In this document: positions 1-10,911 of the stretch, one piece after another
How positions within the stretch are numbered: the stretch's first letter is position 1
How the letters are laid out: every line of letters begins with the position of its first letter
Assembly (NCBI GenBank): GCA_963760435.1
Contig: CAVXDE010000035.1
Location: 62,001 to 126,000 of the forward strand
Origin: JAFAXD01 sp963760435
GTDB lineage: Bacteria > Pseudomonadota > Alphaproteobacteria > Rhizobiales > Xanthobacteraceae
Direction: 5' to 3'
Length of the DNA stretch: 64,000 nucleotides
Program-made: the position numbers and the translations under genes
The notes under the pieces: model-generated
Told to the model about the DNA's origin: nothing
Databases searched by the model: none
The model's input: only the letters and a program-made list of their open reading frames with translations

Positions 1-81
1 TCCGCAAAAATTTGTTATCTGTGCAACCTCAATCGACCTTCCCGGTTTCCTTAGGGCAGATGATATCCCCGGAGGCCCGGA

Positions 82-489
82 ATGAAGGTATTCGTTGCGG
101 CAATCGTGCTTACGACGGCGCTCGGTGGCACGGCGAGTGCACAGAATGGTGGCCCGCCCGGAGGTACGATCGAGCACGTAGGTCCACTGAGCCCCACCGG
201 CCAGCGGGCTGGTGAACCGCCAGCGCAAGCTCCGGCTCTGACCGCTGCGCAGAAGGCGGCGATCTTCAGTTCGGTGACGCTCGACAAGTCGAAGGCCAGG
301 GCGAGCGAGGACTTCAAACTTTCGGTCGGTGAGCAAGTGCCGCCGACGATCGATCTGCACCCGCTGCCGGCCGGTGCGCTCGCGGAAGCTCCGACGGCGC
401 GTCCTTACCGGTATACCCTGGTGGCCAACGACCAAGTCGTACTCGTCGATCCTGCGACCATGCGGGTCGTGGACGTGATCAAGCCCTGA
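82..489 (+). CDS. Exported DUF1236-like protein
   Basis: A 135-residue protein with a clear Sec signal peptide (hydrophobic residues 4-16, then ASAQ, the likely cleavage site). The mature part is rich in proline and glycine at first. It ends in a compact module of the type 'YRYTLVANDQVVLVDPATMR', which matches the C-terminal pattern of DUF1236 proteins, common small envelope proteins of Hyphomicrobiales with no known function. A GGAGG ribosome site lies just upstream of the ATG. It converges with the next gene, 2 bp away. The family call comes from the C-terminal pattern only. Confidence 0.7.
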   Translation: MKVFVAAIVLTTALGGTASAQNGGPPGGTIEHVGPLSPTGQRAGEPPAQAPALTAAQKAAIFSSVTLDKSKARASEDFKLSVGEQVPPTIDLHPLPAGALAEAPTARPYRYTLVANDQVVLVDPATMRVVDVIKP

Positions 490-490
490 G

Positions 491-886
491 TCAGCGCGCG
501 TCGTCGGCCGCTGCCCCGATCGGGCGCGAGTCCTTCACCCAATTGGCTACTGCCGTGGGGAGAACATCCAGATAGGGGCCGCTGAAGAACGCCTCGCCGG
601 CACCCTCACCAAAATACCGATCATAGCTGTCGATCATGGCTCGCATCCCCTCGGCGCAGCCCGGCATGGAGGACACGATCAAGTCACCGAGATTGTTGGG
701 ATCCTTGGCATAGCGCGGATCGGCGGCGATCTTTTGCGCGACGCATTCCGTCGCGCGAGTCACGTAGGCCTGGACCGCGGCATTCTTTTGCTGGGTGGAC
801 ATGTGGGCGATCGCCGCCGTGTCGGTGACAGGGCCGATCGAGGCGAGAACGAGCAGCGATACTCCAGAGAGAGCTGGCAGGATCAT
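491..886 (-). CDS. Small exported hypothetical protein
   Basis: A 131-residue protein that I do not recognise. The N-terminus (MILPALSGVSLLVLASIGP) is hydrophobic and could be a signal peptide or anchor. The remainder is soluble and mostly helical, with two cysteines (TECVAQK and MPGCAEG) that could form a disulfide in the periplasm. A GGGAGAA ribosome site precedes the ATG. It is transcribed alone, convergent with the DUF1236-like gene. Confidence 0.6.
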   Translation of the reverse strand: MILPALSGVSLLVLASIGPVTDTAAIAHMSTQQKNAAVQAYVTRATECVAQKIAADPRYAKDPNNLGDLIVSSMPGCAEGMRAMIDSYDRYFGEGAGEAFFSGPYLDVLPTAVANWVKDSRPIGAAADDAR

Positions 887-1161
887 TGTTGTTTCTCCCG
901 TGCTTTTGGCGACCTATAGCGCGGATCGCCGCTGCGTCGCCACCCGTCCTGTGATTAAGCGGTGGGCTTTATGCCGCGGCGCGAAATCCAGGGAAGCAAA
1001 TCCAATGCCGTTTGCGATATGGGAGAAGCCTATGCGCGAAGCGCAACGAGACGTTCGAAACCAAACACGCGGGGCACGCGTTTGTAGGTCGAACGCTACC
1101 AAGGGATGGATCAACACGTCGGGGGTCACCACGGCCGCGCTGAACGGCCATGGAGGACTTG

Positions 1162-1386
1162 ATGGCGACAAAACTTGGAATCGCCCTGCTGGGCCTGACC
1201 TGCGGCGGTGTTACATTCCTGATCACCGGCTTGGTCGCGTTCCTGGTGATCAATGGAATGCAGGACCACAGCCTACAGGCGCGCGGGCCGGCGGCGGAGA
1301 CCGGGGTGCAATATGCCGCCCTGCCGCCTGCTTCGCGAATGTGGACGCCGGACGATCCCCTCGGCGGGAATTATCCGGCGCGCTGA
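1162..1386 (+). CDS. Small membrane protein, hypothetical
   Basis: A 74-residue protein starting MATKLGIALLGLTCGG. It has one strong membrane segment at about residues 5-31 and a short polar tail ending PLGGNYPAR. The start at 1162 is preferred over the in-frame ATG at 1150 because GGAGG lies at the right distance before it. No function can be assigned. The 275 bases before it (887-1161) hold no convincing gene. Confidence 0.55.
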   Translation: MATKLGIALLGLTCGGVTFLITGLVAFLVINGMQDHSLQARGPAAETGVQYAALPPASRMWTPDDPLGGNYPAR

Positions 1387-1406
1387 AAGCAGCGGAGATA
1401 TTGGAT

Positions 1407-1802
1407 TTAGGCGACGCGCTTGCTCTCGCTGACCTTCTTCCACGGCACCATGCTGTCGGCGACGTTGCGGGTTGAGCTCATGGCCGCCTGGGTCAGCTGC
1501 GCATAGCTCGAGATCTCGCGCTGCACGCGTTCGCCTTCGCTCTGCAGGAAGTCACGCAGGCTTTCGAGCTCCCAGATCACGTTCTGCATCTCGCGCAGCG
1601 AGGCGCCCGCCACCCGCTGGACCAGCGAGTTGATGTTGGTTGCGACCTCGGCCGCGCCGTCGGCGGACGGCATGCGGCGCAGCTGCGTCATGTCCTGGCG
1701 CACGAACTCGCGGATCGCGGCCTCGACCTGGTCAGCAGGTCCCTGGGTCGGATCTTCTTCGGCGACTTGCGGAAGATCGGCGTCAAGATTGTTCGTGGTC
1801 AT
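1407..1802 (-). CDS. Helical hypothetical protein, possibly phasin-like
   Basis: A 131-residue soluble protein. I start it at the ATG giving MTTNNLDADLPQ, because the 45 residues that an upstream start would add are arginine-rich and look non-coding. Residues about 25-125 are continuous amphipathic helix without cysteines (VRQDMTQLRRMP, then LVQRVAGASLREMQNVIWEL, then SYAQLTQAAMSSTRN). The size and helical pattern recall phasins or small coiled-coil proteins of Rhizobiales, but I see no diagnostic motif and do not assign a function. Confidence 0.55.
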   Translation of the reverse strand: MTTNNLDADLPQVAEEDPTQGPADQVEAAIREFVRQDMTQLRRMPSADGAAEVATNINSLVQRVAGASLREMQNVIWELESLRDFLQSEGERVQREISSYAQLTQAAMSSTRNVADSMVPWKKVSESKRVA

Positions 1803-1994
1803 GCATTCGTCCCCATTCGGCTTTGCGCGGACGCGCGAATTCGCAAGCCGGTCCCCACCAGCATTGCGCCTATGCGGGTCATGACCACATCCGAATGGGG
1901 CGCGAGGGCGGCACCGAGCCCCAGCCGGGCCGCGCAACCGATGTCTTTCTCGTACGTTGCTTAACAGGTTCCTTCCAACGCGCGGTGAGGTGTC

Positions 1995-2432
1995 ATGCTG
2001 ACGATCAGGTTCGCGAGTGCGGCGGGGGTCTTAGCCATCGGTTTATGGGCGAGCGCCGCTGGCGCGGCGACCGGTGGCCCGCCGATTCCAACGTTCGACA
2101 TTCACGCCGCGTGCAATGCGCTGCGGATGGTGCCGGAGGCCCTGAGCGTCGACACGGGACAGCCGGACGCGCTGCGGCACTGTGTCGATGCCGAGCAGCA
2201 GGCGCGCAACGAGCTCGCCCGGGAATGGACCAAGTTCAGTCCAGCCGATCGCAACCTGTGTGTCGGCGAATCGAAATCGGGCGGCGTCGCCCCCGTCTAC
2301 AGCGAGCTTGAGACCTGCCTGCAGATGACGCGCGATTCGCGTCAGCTGAACAACCAGCAAACAGGCGATAATAGCGGAGAAGGCTCTGATCCCGCGCCGC
2401 CGCCTGGTCCGACGGCGCAGAATCAGAAATAG
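1995..2432 (+). CDS. Exported hypothetical protein with four cysteines
   Basis: A 145-residue protein with a signal peptide (residues 1-24, ending AAGAATGG). The mature domain has four cysteines spaced through a helical region (HAACNAL, LRHCVDAE, NLCVGES, LETCLQM), which suggests two disulfides in the periplasm. The C-terminal 30 residues are a proline/glycine-rich tail. No family is recognised. It is monocistronic, convergent with the gene at 2470. Confidence 0.6.
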   Translation: MLTIRFASAAGVLAIGLWASAAGAATGGPPIPTFDIHAACNALRMVPEALSVDTGQPDALRHCVDAEQQARNELAREWTKFSPADRNLCVGESKSGGVAPVYSELETCLQMTRDSRQLNNQQTGDNSGEGSDPAPPPGPTAQNQK

Positions 2433-2469
2433 CCGACGGATCCGGGGACAGCTGAGCGAGCCGGTCCGG

Positions 2470-3270
2470 CTAATATCCGATCAGGATCTCGACCACTTTC
2501 GGGGCGGCCTTCTTCATCGCCGTGTCGCTGGATGCGAACTGTTTCTCGACCGCGACATCACTGCGGACATCCGGCGCTACCTTGGCGTCGGGCTCGAAGC
2601 GCAGCGACACTTTGCACCCGCCCGGCAACTCGGCGAGCGAACCGCCGTCCCAGCTCTGCACCGAGCCCCCGGTGTCCTTGGCAAAACCACTGAGCTCAAA
2701 TGGCTTGCCGTTGAGTTTCTCCACGGCGGCGAGGGTCATGCCGAGGTGCAGCCCCTTGGGGGCAGTCCAAGAGGACTGATGGTTGATCGCGACCAGCTGA
2801 AGGTCGCTGCGTGCGTCCGGCTTGGTCCACAGCACTTCCAGACGCCGCTTCGGATCTTTGGGGAACAGGATTGTGGCCTTGAGCTTGCTGCCGCCGGGAC
2901 CGTCGACGTCGTCCCAGGTGACGTTCTGCGACCCGAATGCGGTCGCGAGCTTCATGTGGCTGGAATCCTTGGTGAAGGCGCCGTTGCAGGCGACGGTGTG
3001 TGCCGGCGTCGCAGCGGCGGCGACCGCGTGCTTGGGCTTCTCCGCCGCTTCGTGCTCGGCGGGCTTCGCGGCTGGTGTTGATTTGGCGGTCGGCGCCGAT
3101 TTGGCGGCGGGCGCCGGTTTTGCCGGCGCAGCTGCCGGTGCCGCTGGCTTGGCCGCGGGCGCAGTGTCGTCAGCCGGGAAACGATCCTGCACTGGCGCCT
3201 GCGCGAGCGTCACCGCCGGCAGCGCACACGTGATGCACAAGGCCGCTATGGAATGCGCAAAGCCCTTCAT
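2470..3270 (-). CDS. Exported protein with Ala/Pro linker, unknown function
   Basis: A 266-residue protein with a signal peptide (MKGFAHSIAALCITCALPAV). A low-complexity linker of alanine, proline and lysine runs from about residue 30 to 95, followed by a globular domain from about residue 95 (HTVACNGAFTKDSSHMKLA) to the end. The globular part contains a cysteine pair (VACNG and GGCKVSLR). The linker looks like a cell-wall or periplasm-spanning segment. The start at 3270 is chosen over a GTG at 3285 because GGGGAT sits at ribosome-site distance. No function recognised. Confidence 0.65.
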   Translation of the reverse strand: MKGFAHSIAALCITCALPAVTLAQAPVQDRFPADDTAPAAKPAAPAAAPAKPAPAAKSAPTAKSTPAAKPAEHEAAEKPKHAVAAAATPAHTVACNGAFTKDSSHMKLATAFGSQNVTWDDVDGPGGSKLKATILFPKDPKRRLEVLWTKPDARSDLQLVAINHQSSWTAPKGLHLGMTLAAVEKLNGKPFELSGFAKDTGGSVQSWDGGSLAELPGGCKVSLRFEPDAKVAPDVRSDVAVEKQFASSDTAMKKAAPKVVEILIGY

Positions 3271-3376
3271 GGCTGATATCCCCACTGAACCCCATCCGAT
3301 CGCCCCGGCCGAAACTTACGCCATTGCAAGGCCTTAAGGCTAGCCCTGGAGCGGCGAGCGCGGCGCCCGACAAGCC

Positions 3377-3934
3377 TTACTTGCCGAACAAGCTGATTGC
3401 CTCGTCAGCCAGGACACCACCGGTAATGGAAATCGGCGCGAAGGGCGATTTTGCGGCAACTTCGGCGCTCGGGATCATGATCTGATCGATCTTTTTCGCC
3501 AGCTGGTCCAGGGAGGCCGCGAAGACCAGCCGGCCAAAATGGCACCAGATGATCGCGCCCATGCACATGGCGCAGGGTTCGCCGGAGGTATAGAGCGTCG
3601 CCCCCCGCAGCGCCGCGCTGCCGTGCTGCGCGAGCCCGTGCCGGATCGCCTGCATCTCGCCATGGGCGGTCGGATCATCGAGGCGCCGGCCCAGGTTGGC
3701 GCCACGCGCAATCACTTCCCCGTCGCGCACGATCACCGCGCCGAACGGATAATCTGCCTGGCGCGCCTCGTCGATCGCCATGCGCATGAAGCGCTCATCG
3801 TCCACCGACGCGGGTGCGGCGGCCGCAATGCGGGCAGGTGCCGCCGCAATGCTGATGGTCAGTCCGGCCATCGCGGCGAGGATGCGTCGCCGATCGGGTG
3901 CATGGACCGCGCAGGTATGCGACAAGTTCGTCAT
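3377..3934 (-). CDS. Cytidine/guanine deaminase-family protein with export signal
   Basis: A 185-residue zinc-dependent deaminase of the CMP/dCMP deaminase superfamily. It shows the catalytic HGE (TAHGEMQAIRHG) and the zinc-binding PCAMC (SGEPCAMCMGAI), with all three zinc ligands and the catalytic glutamate present. Such enzymes hydrolyse an amino group from a nucleobase or nucleoside. Unusually, the catalytic domain follows an N-terminal segment with RRRILAAMAGLT and an Ala-rich stretch, which looks like a Tat signal peptide. The start at 3934 avoids overlap with the lipoprotein gene upstream. Substrate cannot be told from sequence; guanine deaminase is one possibility. Confidence 0.8.
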   Translation of the reverse strand: MTNLSHTCAVHAPDRRRILAAMAGLTISIAAAPARIAAAAPASVDDERFMRMAIDEARQADYPFGAVIVRDGEVIARGANLGRRLDDPTAHGEMQAIRHGLAQHGSAALRGATLYTSGEPCAMCMGAIIWCHFGRLVFAASLDQLAKKIDQIMIPSAEVAAKSPFAPISITGGVLADEAISLFGK

Positions 3935-3942
3935 CTCGCGCG

Positions 3943-4308
3943 CTATCGCGCCGCCTGACCATTCATCTTGGCGGTCACACACTGCTCGACGACCTTGCTG
4001 CGCTGCTCGAGATCATGCGGCGCCTTCTTGTTGTTCTCAAGATCCATCCAGCAGTCCGCGCGCGCCTTCTGCACGGTCACCGGCGCCGCCGGGCTAACGG
4101 CTGAAGGAACCGGTGCAGCGATCGTTGCCGCGTTGGCGCCCCCGCCGCCGCTCACGCTGGCGGCTGGTGCCGCGCCGTTGCTGTTCGCTTCGAAGCAACC
4201 GGCAAGCCCCGTCGCAATGAGTGCCGCCAGCGCACAATGCGAAACGGTCGCAATCACGCGCGTGCTGGTGAGGCGCTCGACTGCGCCAGCATTGGGCCGC
4301 CGGACCAC
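3943..4308 (-). CDS. Putative lipoprotein, paralogue of the upstream gene
   Basis: A 121-residue protein from a GTG start. A hydrophobic segment ends in LAGC, a lipobox, so the mature protein probably begins at that cysteine and is membrane anchored by lipid. After a Gly/Ala/Pro linker comes a short conserved module (ADCWMDLENNKKAPHDLEQR) with two cysteines. The same module occurs in the gene at 4310, one base upstream, so the two are tandem paralogues, probably one operon. Function unknown. The exact start is uncertain because the first 15 residues are polar. Confidence 0.65.
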   Translation of the reverse strand: MVRRPNAGAVERLTSTRVIATVSHCALAALIATGLAGCFEANSNGAAPAASVSGGGGANAATIAAPVPSAVSPAAPVTVQKARADCWMDLENNKKAPHDLEQRSKVVEQCVTAKMNGQAAR

Positions 4309-4309
4309 G

Positions 4310-4795
4310 TCACATGCCTTTTTGCTGAACGTCCGCTCCGGACGGACTCGATCGCGGCTCGGCCGGGGCGCTCGTGGGCGTGCCGAATAGCGAGCCCGGG
4401 AACGAGAATGGCGCGGCGCTCGGAGCGGGCGCAGGCGCGGGCTGCGAATTTGTGCTGGCCCATTGGGTCGCCTGGTCCCGCAGCTTGGCGGCGGCGCACT
4501 TGTCCACCCACTTGCCGCGTTTCTCCAGGTCCTTTGGGGCCTTCTTATCGGTCTCGGCCTGCATCCAGCACGCGGACTTGGCCTTGTCCGCTGTCAGATA
4601 ATCGGACGTACCGCCACGGCCGCCCTGCGCGGCAACGGGCGGCGCCTGCGGATCCAGCGCCGGGGTCGCGAACGGATTAGTGAAGGAAGCTCCGGTCGTC
4701 TCGAAGCAGCCGGCCAGCATGCTGGCGGTGGCGACCACGAGCAGGGCCCGATAAAGGGCGACCAAGGACCTGGGCACGGTGTTCATGGTGACCAT
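4310..4795 (-). CDS. Putative lipoprotein, first of a tandem pair
   Basis: A 161-residue protein with hydrophobic residues about 10-28 ending in the lipobox MLAGC. The downstream module SACWMQAETDKKAPKDLEKR, then VDKCAAAKLR, is nearly the same as in the neighbouring gene (ADCWMDLENNKKAPHDLEQR, then VEQCVTAKM), with both cysteines kept. The C-terminal third is a low-complexity Pro/Ala/Ser tail absent from the paralogue. An alternative ATG lies nine bases downstream. Function unknown; an envelope role is inferred from the lipobox. Confidence 0.65.
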   Translation of the reverse strand: MVTMNTVPRSLVALYRALLVVATASMLAGCFETTGASFTNPFATPALDPQAPPVAAQGGRGGTSDYLTADKAKSACWMQAETDKKAPKDLEKRGKWVDKCAAAKLRDQATQWASTNSQPAPAPAPSAAPFSFPGSLFGTPTSAPAEPRSSPSGADVQQKGM

Positions 4796-4944
4796 TATGC
4801 CCTTGAATTGATGCGCGATTGTGGCGCCGGTCAGGCCGGTTTACGAGTCCGTAACGATATTCACACCCGGACATTCACGCCCGGACTTGGGGCCAGGGTA
4901 TAGCAGGCGTCCGAAAAAATGGTACTGCACCCCGGCACCTGCCC

Positions 4945-7674
<2,730 letters not shown>

Positions 7675-7715
7675 GCCCGAATATGGGCAAAGCTTTCGGG
7701 CGACGGAAGGGCACC

Positions 7716-9197
7716 CTAAACGGCAAGCCGCCGGTGGAGCGTGTCCGGCCAGTCGCCCGTGAGATAGCGGAACACCCAGTTGCCGCTGGCCTTGAGCCGT
7801 TTGTAGGCGGCCGAGAGGTCGAGCACCAAGGTGATGCGGCGGCTGCGGCTCTGCAGCTCGCCGACATCGTGGGTGGCCACCGGGTGAAAACCGATCACGC
7901 GGGTGTGGAACCCATACGGGCTGTGCGGGTCGTCCTCGAACACGTCAGTGACGAAATGCGTGAAGCCGCGGGACACGGTCTCGGCCGTGGCGGCGCGCAT
8001 CAGCGCGGCGGCAAGCAGGAACTGCCGGCGGTCGCGCGGCAGCACGGCGAAACGGCCGATCTCGGCGACGCGATTTCGGCGGATGAAATCGTCCACGTCG
8101 ATGCGCGGATCCATCAATTTGAAGCCATACTCGGCATACTGGGCGAGCGGCGGCGCGAAGTGCACCCGCAGCACGCCGGCGGGGCGTCCGCGAATGGTGG
8201 CGATGAACCAGGCGATGTCCTCGCGGGCGAGGTCGGCCTGGGGCACCTGGGTCTCCGGGTCGCTCACCCAGTGCTTTTCGCGCTGATAGGTGGCGCGCAG
8301 CACGGTGATGATGTCGCGCCGATCTGCTTCGTCGATCACCTGCCGCACCTGCACCCGGCTCAATGTGCTCATGGCTGATCTCCAGTTTTCTGGAGCATGT
8401 CCTTGTTCGCAAAACCGGTTTCCACTTTTGCGGGACATGCTTTCGTGGTGTGGGACCCACGCTTTGCCGGCGAGGCGGCTGATCTCGCCCATGAGGGTCG
8501 CGTGCCACCCGGTGAGCTCGATGCGCGTCGGCCGGCGGCTGTTCGGTCGCGGCGGCGCCAATGGCGCTCCGATCTCGACCTCCATGCGGGCATGGTCGCC
8601 GATGCGCCCGGCGGCCTCGGGAAAGCGGATCCCGACTGGGACGACCGGTGTGCCGGTCGCGAGGGAGAGGTACGCGGCGCCGCGGTGGCCGGGCAGCAGC
8701 CGGTCCGGGTCGCGATTGACGGTGCCTTCGGGGAAGATGCCGACCGAGCGGCCGGTTTCGAGATAGAGGCGCGCGCTGTTGAGCGCGCCGGGCGGCTTCA
8801 TGTAGAGCGGCTTGAGAACGTTGAGGAACGCCGGCTTGGCCGACTTGCGCGTGACGGTGATGGTCTGGGCGCGGCGGTAGATCAGTCCGATGCCAGGAAG
8901 GAGGCGAAAATTCCAGTCGGCGAAGAAATGCACCAGCCGACCGCCACGATGGAGCACCATGAGCGCCGGCACCAGCAGCGATTCGGTGCGGGTCGAGTGA
9001 TTGATCGCGACGATGAAGGGGTCATGGACCGCGCGGATATGATCGAGGCCGCTGACCGTGAGCACTTGTCGGCGTGCGAGCAGCGCAAGGCCGCGCACCA
9101 CCCAGGCATCCAGGGTGTTTTGAGCGGGCAAGCCCCAGCGCAGTAGCTCTCCGAGCGCGGGGGGCTGCCAGACCTGTTCGCTCGCCGCTGGCGACAT
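7716..9197 (-). CDS. PlsC-type acyltransferase joined to a GNAT-like domain
   Basis: A 493-residue ORF with two domains. Residues 1-250 are a lysophospholipid acyltransferase domain: NHSTRTE at 66-72 (here the HX4D motif ends in E) and FPEGT at 155-159. Residues 276-493 look like a GNAT-fold N-acyltransferase of the acyl-homoserine or N-acyl amino acid synthase type. Residues 253-268 between them are translated from an interspersed palindrome (8395-8440). The second domain has its own ATG at 8372 with GGAGA seven bases upstream, so it may also, or only, be made as a separate 218-residue protein. The pair could make an acylated amino acid lipid, by analogy with fused OlsF-like enzymes; this is inference. 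Confidence 0.75.
   Translation of the reverse strand: MSPAASEQVWQPPALGELLRWGLPAQNTLDAWVVRGLALLARRQVLTVSGLDHIRAVHDPFIVAINHSTRTESLLVPALMVLHRGGRLVHFFADWNFRLLPGIGLIYRRAQTITVTRKSAKPAFLNVLKPLYMKPPGALNSARLYLETGRSVGIFPEGTVNRDPDRLLPGHRGAAYLSLATGTPVVPVGIRFPEAAGRIGDHARMEVEIGAPLAPPRPNSRRPTRIELTGWHATLMGEISRLAGKAWVPHHESMSRKSGNRFCEQGHAPENWRSAMSTLSRVQVRQVIDEADRRDIITVLRATYQREKHWVSDPETQVPQADLAREDIAWFIATIRGRPAGVLRVHFAPPLAQYAEYGFKLMDPRIDVDDFIRRNRVAEIGRFAVLPRDRRQFLLAAALMRAATAETVSRGFTHFVTDVFEDDPHSPYGFHTRVIGFHPVATHDVGELQSRSRRITLVLDLSAAYKRLKASGNWVFRYLTGDWPDTLHRRLAV
8395..8440. repeat. Interspersed palindromic repeat, copy inside a coding frame
   Basis: A 46-bp imperfect palindrome with GCATGTCC and GGACATGC ends and AAAACCGGTTT near the centre. 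A second copy lies at 51139-51183, in an ordinary intergenic position, differing at about five positions. This family is common between genes in Bradyrhizobium-like genomes. Here the copy is read in frame within the acyltransferase gene. Confidence 0.8.
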
Positions 9198-9318
9198 CGG
9201 CTCCGCAGCCGGCCCGGATCAGCTGCGGCGCGAAAAACCGCGCCGCGCGTCCGGCCGCGAGCCTCATCGGCGATTCACGTTGCAGAACGATGAGAACTTC
9301 GCAACGGTTTGATGACGT

Positions 9319-10077
9319 TTACTCGCCGCCGGCGTAGCCCGCGATTTTCCAGCTTCCGCCGTCTTTGCTGTAGCAGACTTGGTCGAACACGATCGGCACC
9401 ACCGCGTCGGAGTTGACGTAGCCGACCTTGCCCGCCGGCGTGGCGATCTTCAGCGGAGCGTCGGCGTCGTTGGACTCGTCACTGTCCATGACGCGCACCA
9501 AGTTCATGCCCAGTTTATCGATTACAGGCGAGTTCGGTTTCGCGGTCGCATGTACCTCGACGCCCGGGGACGTCGGATAGCCCCATTCCTCGACCTCGGT
9601 CTTAGTCTCCTTGGTCAGCTCATCGAAGGCGTTCTCGTCAAAGCTTGGACTGGCCGGCGCGCACATCACACCCTTCCGGTCCTGCACCTCTTCCAAAGTC
9701 GCCTCTTCGGCCGCGGCCTCCAGCAAGTCCCAGCCCGAGCCGTCCTTGGCATTGAGGCTGACTGCGGCCGCGAAGTTGTCGAAGCTCGATTTCTTGGCGT
9801 CGGCCTTGTCGCCGTCTTCGGTTTCCCAGAAGAAGCCCTTGTCCACGACCAGGTTCTTCAGCGCGTTCTTGTCCTTGCGCTTGACCACGTCGGCGAGCTG
9901 CTTGCGGAACTGCTCGAAGCTGGCGTCCTTGAACGGTTGCGGCGGTTCGACCGCAATGGCCTTATAGGGTTTGGGTGCCGCGGCCGGCGGTGGCTTTTGC
10001 TGAGCTTGCGCCGCGGCCGGGCCAAGCAACAGGAAAACGAGGGCGCATGATGCGAGCGCCGTGGTCAAAGACCGCAT
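9319..10077 (-). CDS. Exported hypothetical protein with C-terminal SH3-like domain
   Basis: A 252-residue protein. The signal peptide is MRSLTTALASCALVFLLLGP, with cleavage near AQAQQ. The C-terminal 80 residues (VHATAKPNSPVIDKLGMNLV, then TPAGKVGYVNSDAV) have the pattern of a bacterial SH3-like domain, which usually binds cell-wall peptides. The central part is unassigned. AAGGAG lies 9 bases before the ATG at 10077, which decides the start: the frame stays open far upstream, but that part is arginine-rich and overlaps the dipeptidase gene on the other strand. It is divergent from that gene, with 75 bp between them. Confidence 0.7.
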   Translation of the reverse strand: MRSLTTALASCALVFLLLGPAAAQAQQKPPPAAAPKPYKAIAVEPPQPFKDASFEQFRKQLADVVKRKDKNALKNLVVDKGFFWETEDGDKADAKKSSFDNFAAAVSLNAKDGSGWDLLEAAAEEATLEEVQDRKGVMCAPASPSFDENAFDELTKETKTEVEEWGYPTSPGVEVHATAKPNSPVIDKLGMNLVRVMDSDESNDADAPLKIATPAGKVGYVNSDAVVPIVFDQVCYSKDGGSWKIAGYAGGE

Positions 10078-10152
10078 CAGCCAATCTCCTTGCAAGTCTG
10101 TATTACGAACGCCTGAAACGGGAATTTCTACGCTAGGCAGGAGACTGATCCC

Positions 10153-10911
10153 ATGAAACCTGTACGTATGTCTATCGGGGTGTTGCTGGCGCTGGCCGGT
10201 CCGGTTCGGGCCGCAGACCTCCCGCAAGGCTTCGTCTACCTGCGCGATATCGCCCCGACTGTCCATCAGGACATGCGCTACTACGGCAGCCATAATTTCA
10301 CCGGCCGGCCGATCCCGGGCTACCTCGCCCCGGAGTGTATTCTCACCGCCCCGGCAGCACGTGCGCTTGCGGCGGTCCAGGCCGATCTCGCCCCGTCCAA
10401 CCTCTCGCTCGTCGTCTATGACTGCTATCGGCCGCAGCGGGCGGTCAATGACTTCGTGACATGGGGGCAAAACCCGTCCGAGCAGTCGATGAAGGCCGAG
10501 TTTTATCCGCGGGTGGACAAGGCCGATTTCGTCAAGCTGGGCTACGTGGCCGACAAGTCGGGCCACAGCCGCGGCAGCACGGTCGATCTCGCCATCGTGC
10601 CGGTGCCGCTGGTCGAGCCCGCTCCCTACCGGCCCGACGCGCCCAAAGTGGATTGCACGGCACCTGCGGACCAGCGGTTTCGGGACGGCAGCCTCGATTT
10701 CGGCACCGGCTTCGATTGCATGGACGAGAAATCGCATATCGACGCGACTGCACTTTCGCCGGCCGCTCAGCATAACCGCGCCCTGCTGCACGACCTGATG
10801 TCGGCGCACGGCTTTAAGGACTACCACGAGGAATGGTGGCACTACACGCTGCGTGAGGAGCCGTTTCCCGAGACTTATTTCGATTTCCCGGTCACCGCGC
10901 CGGCGCGATAA
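10153..10911 (+). CDS. D-alanyl-D-alanine dipeptidase (VanX/DdpX type)
   Basis: A 252-residue zinc dipeptidase of peptidase family M15D. It has a signal peptide (residues 1-20, ending VRA) and the family's zinc-binding residues in SGHSRGSTVDLAI and EEWWHY. The enzyme splits D-Ala-D-Ala in the periplasm, recycling cell-wall peptide. No vanH or vanA homologue is nearby, so a glycopeptide-resistance role is not indicated. AGGAGA precedes the ATG. Confidence 0.9.
   Translation: MKPVRMSIGVLLALAGPVRAADLPQGFVYLRDIAPTVHQDMRYYGSHNFTGRPIPGYLAPECILTAPAARALAAVQADLAPSNLSLVVYDCYRPQRAVNDFVTWGQNPSEQSMKAEFYPRVDKADFVKLGYVADKSGHSRGSTVDLAIVPVPLVEPAPYRPDAPKVDCTAPADQRFRDGSLDFGTGFDCMDEKSHIDATALSPAAQHNRALLHDLMSAHGFKDYHEEWWHYTLREEPFPETYFDFPVTAPAR

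Noticed and set aside
8397..9146. A 249-codon frame antisense to the acyltransferase
   Set aside because: Its composition is that of a GC-rich shadow; the opposite strand has the conserved acyltransferase motifs.
10153..10911. A glycopeptide-resistance cluster around the VanX-type gene
   Set aside because: No vanH, vanA or two-component genes are nearby; such dipeptidases also serve cell-wall recycling.
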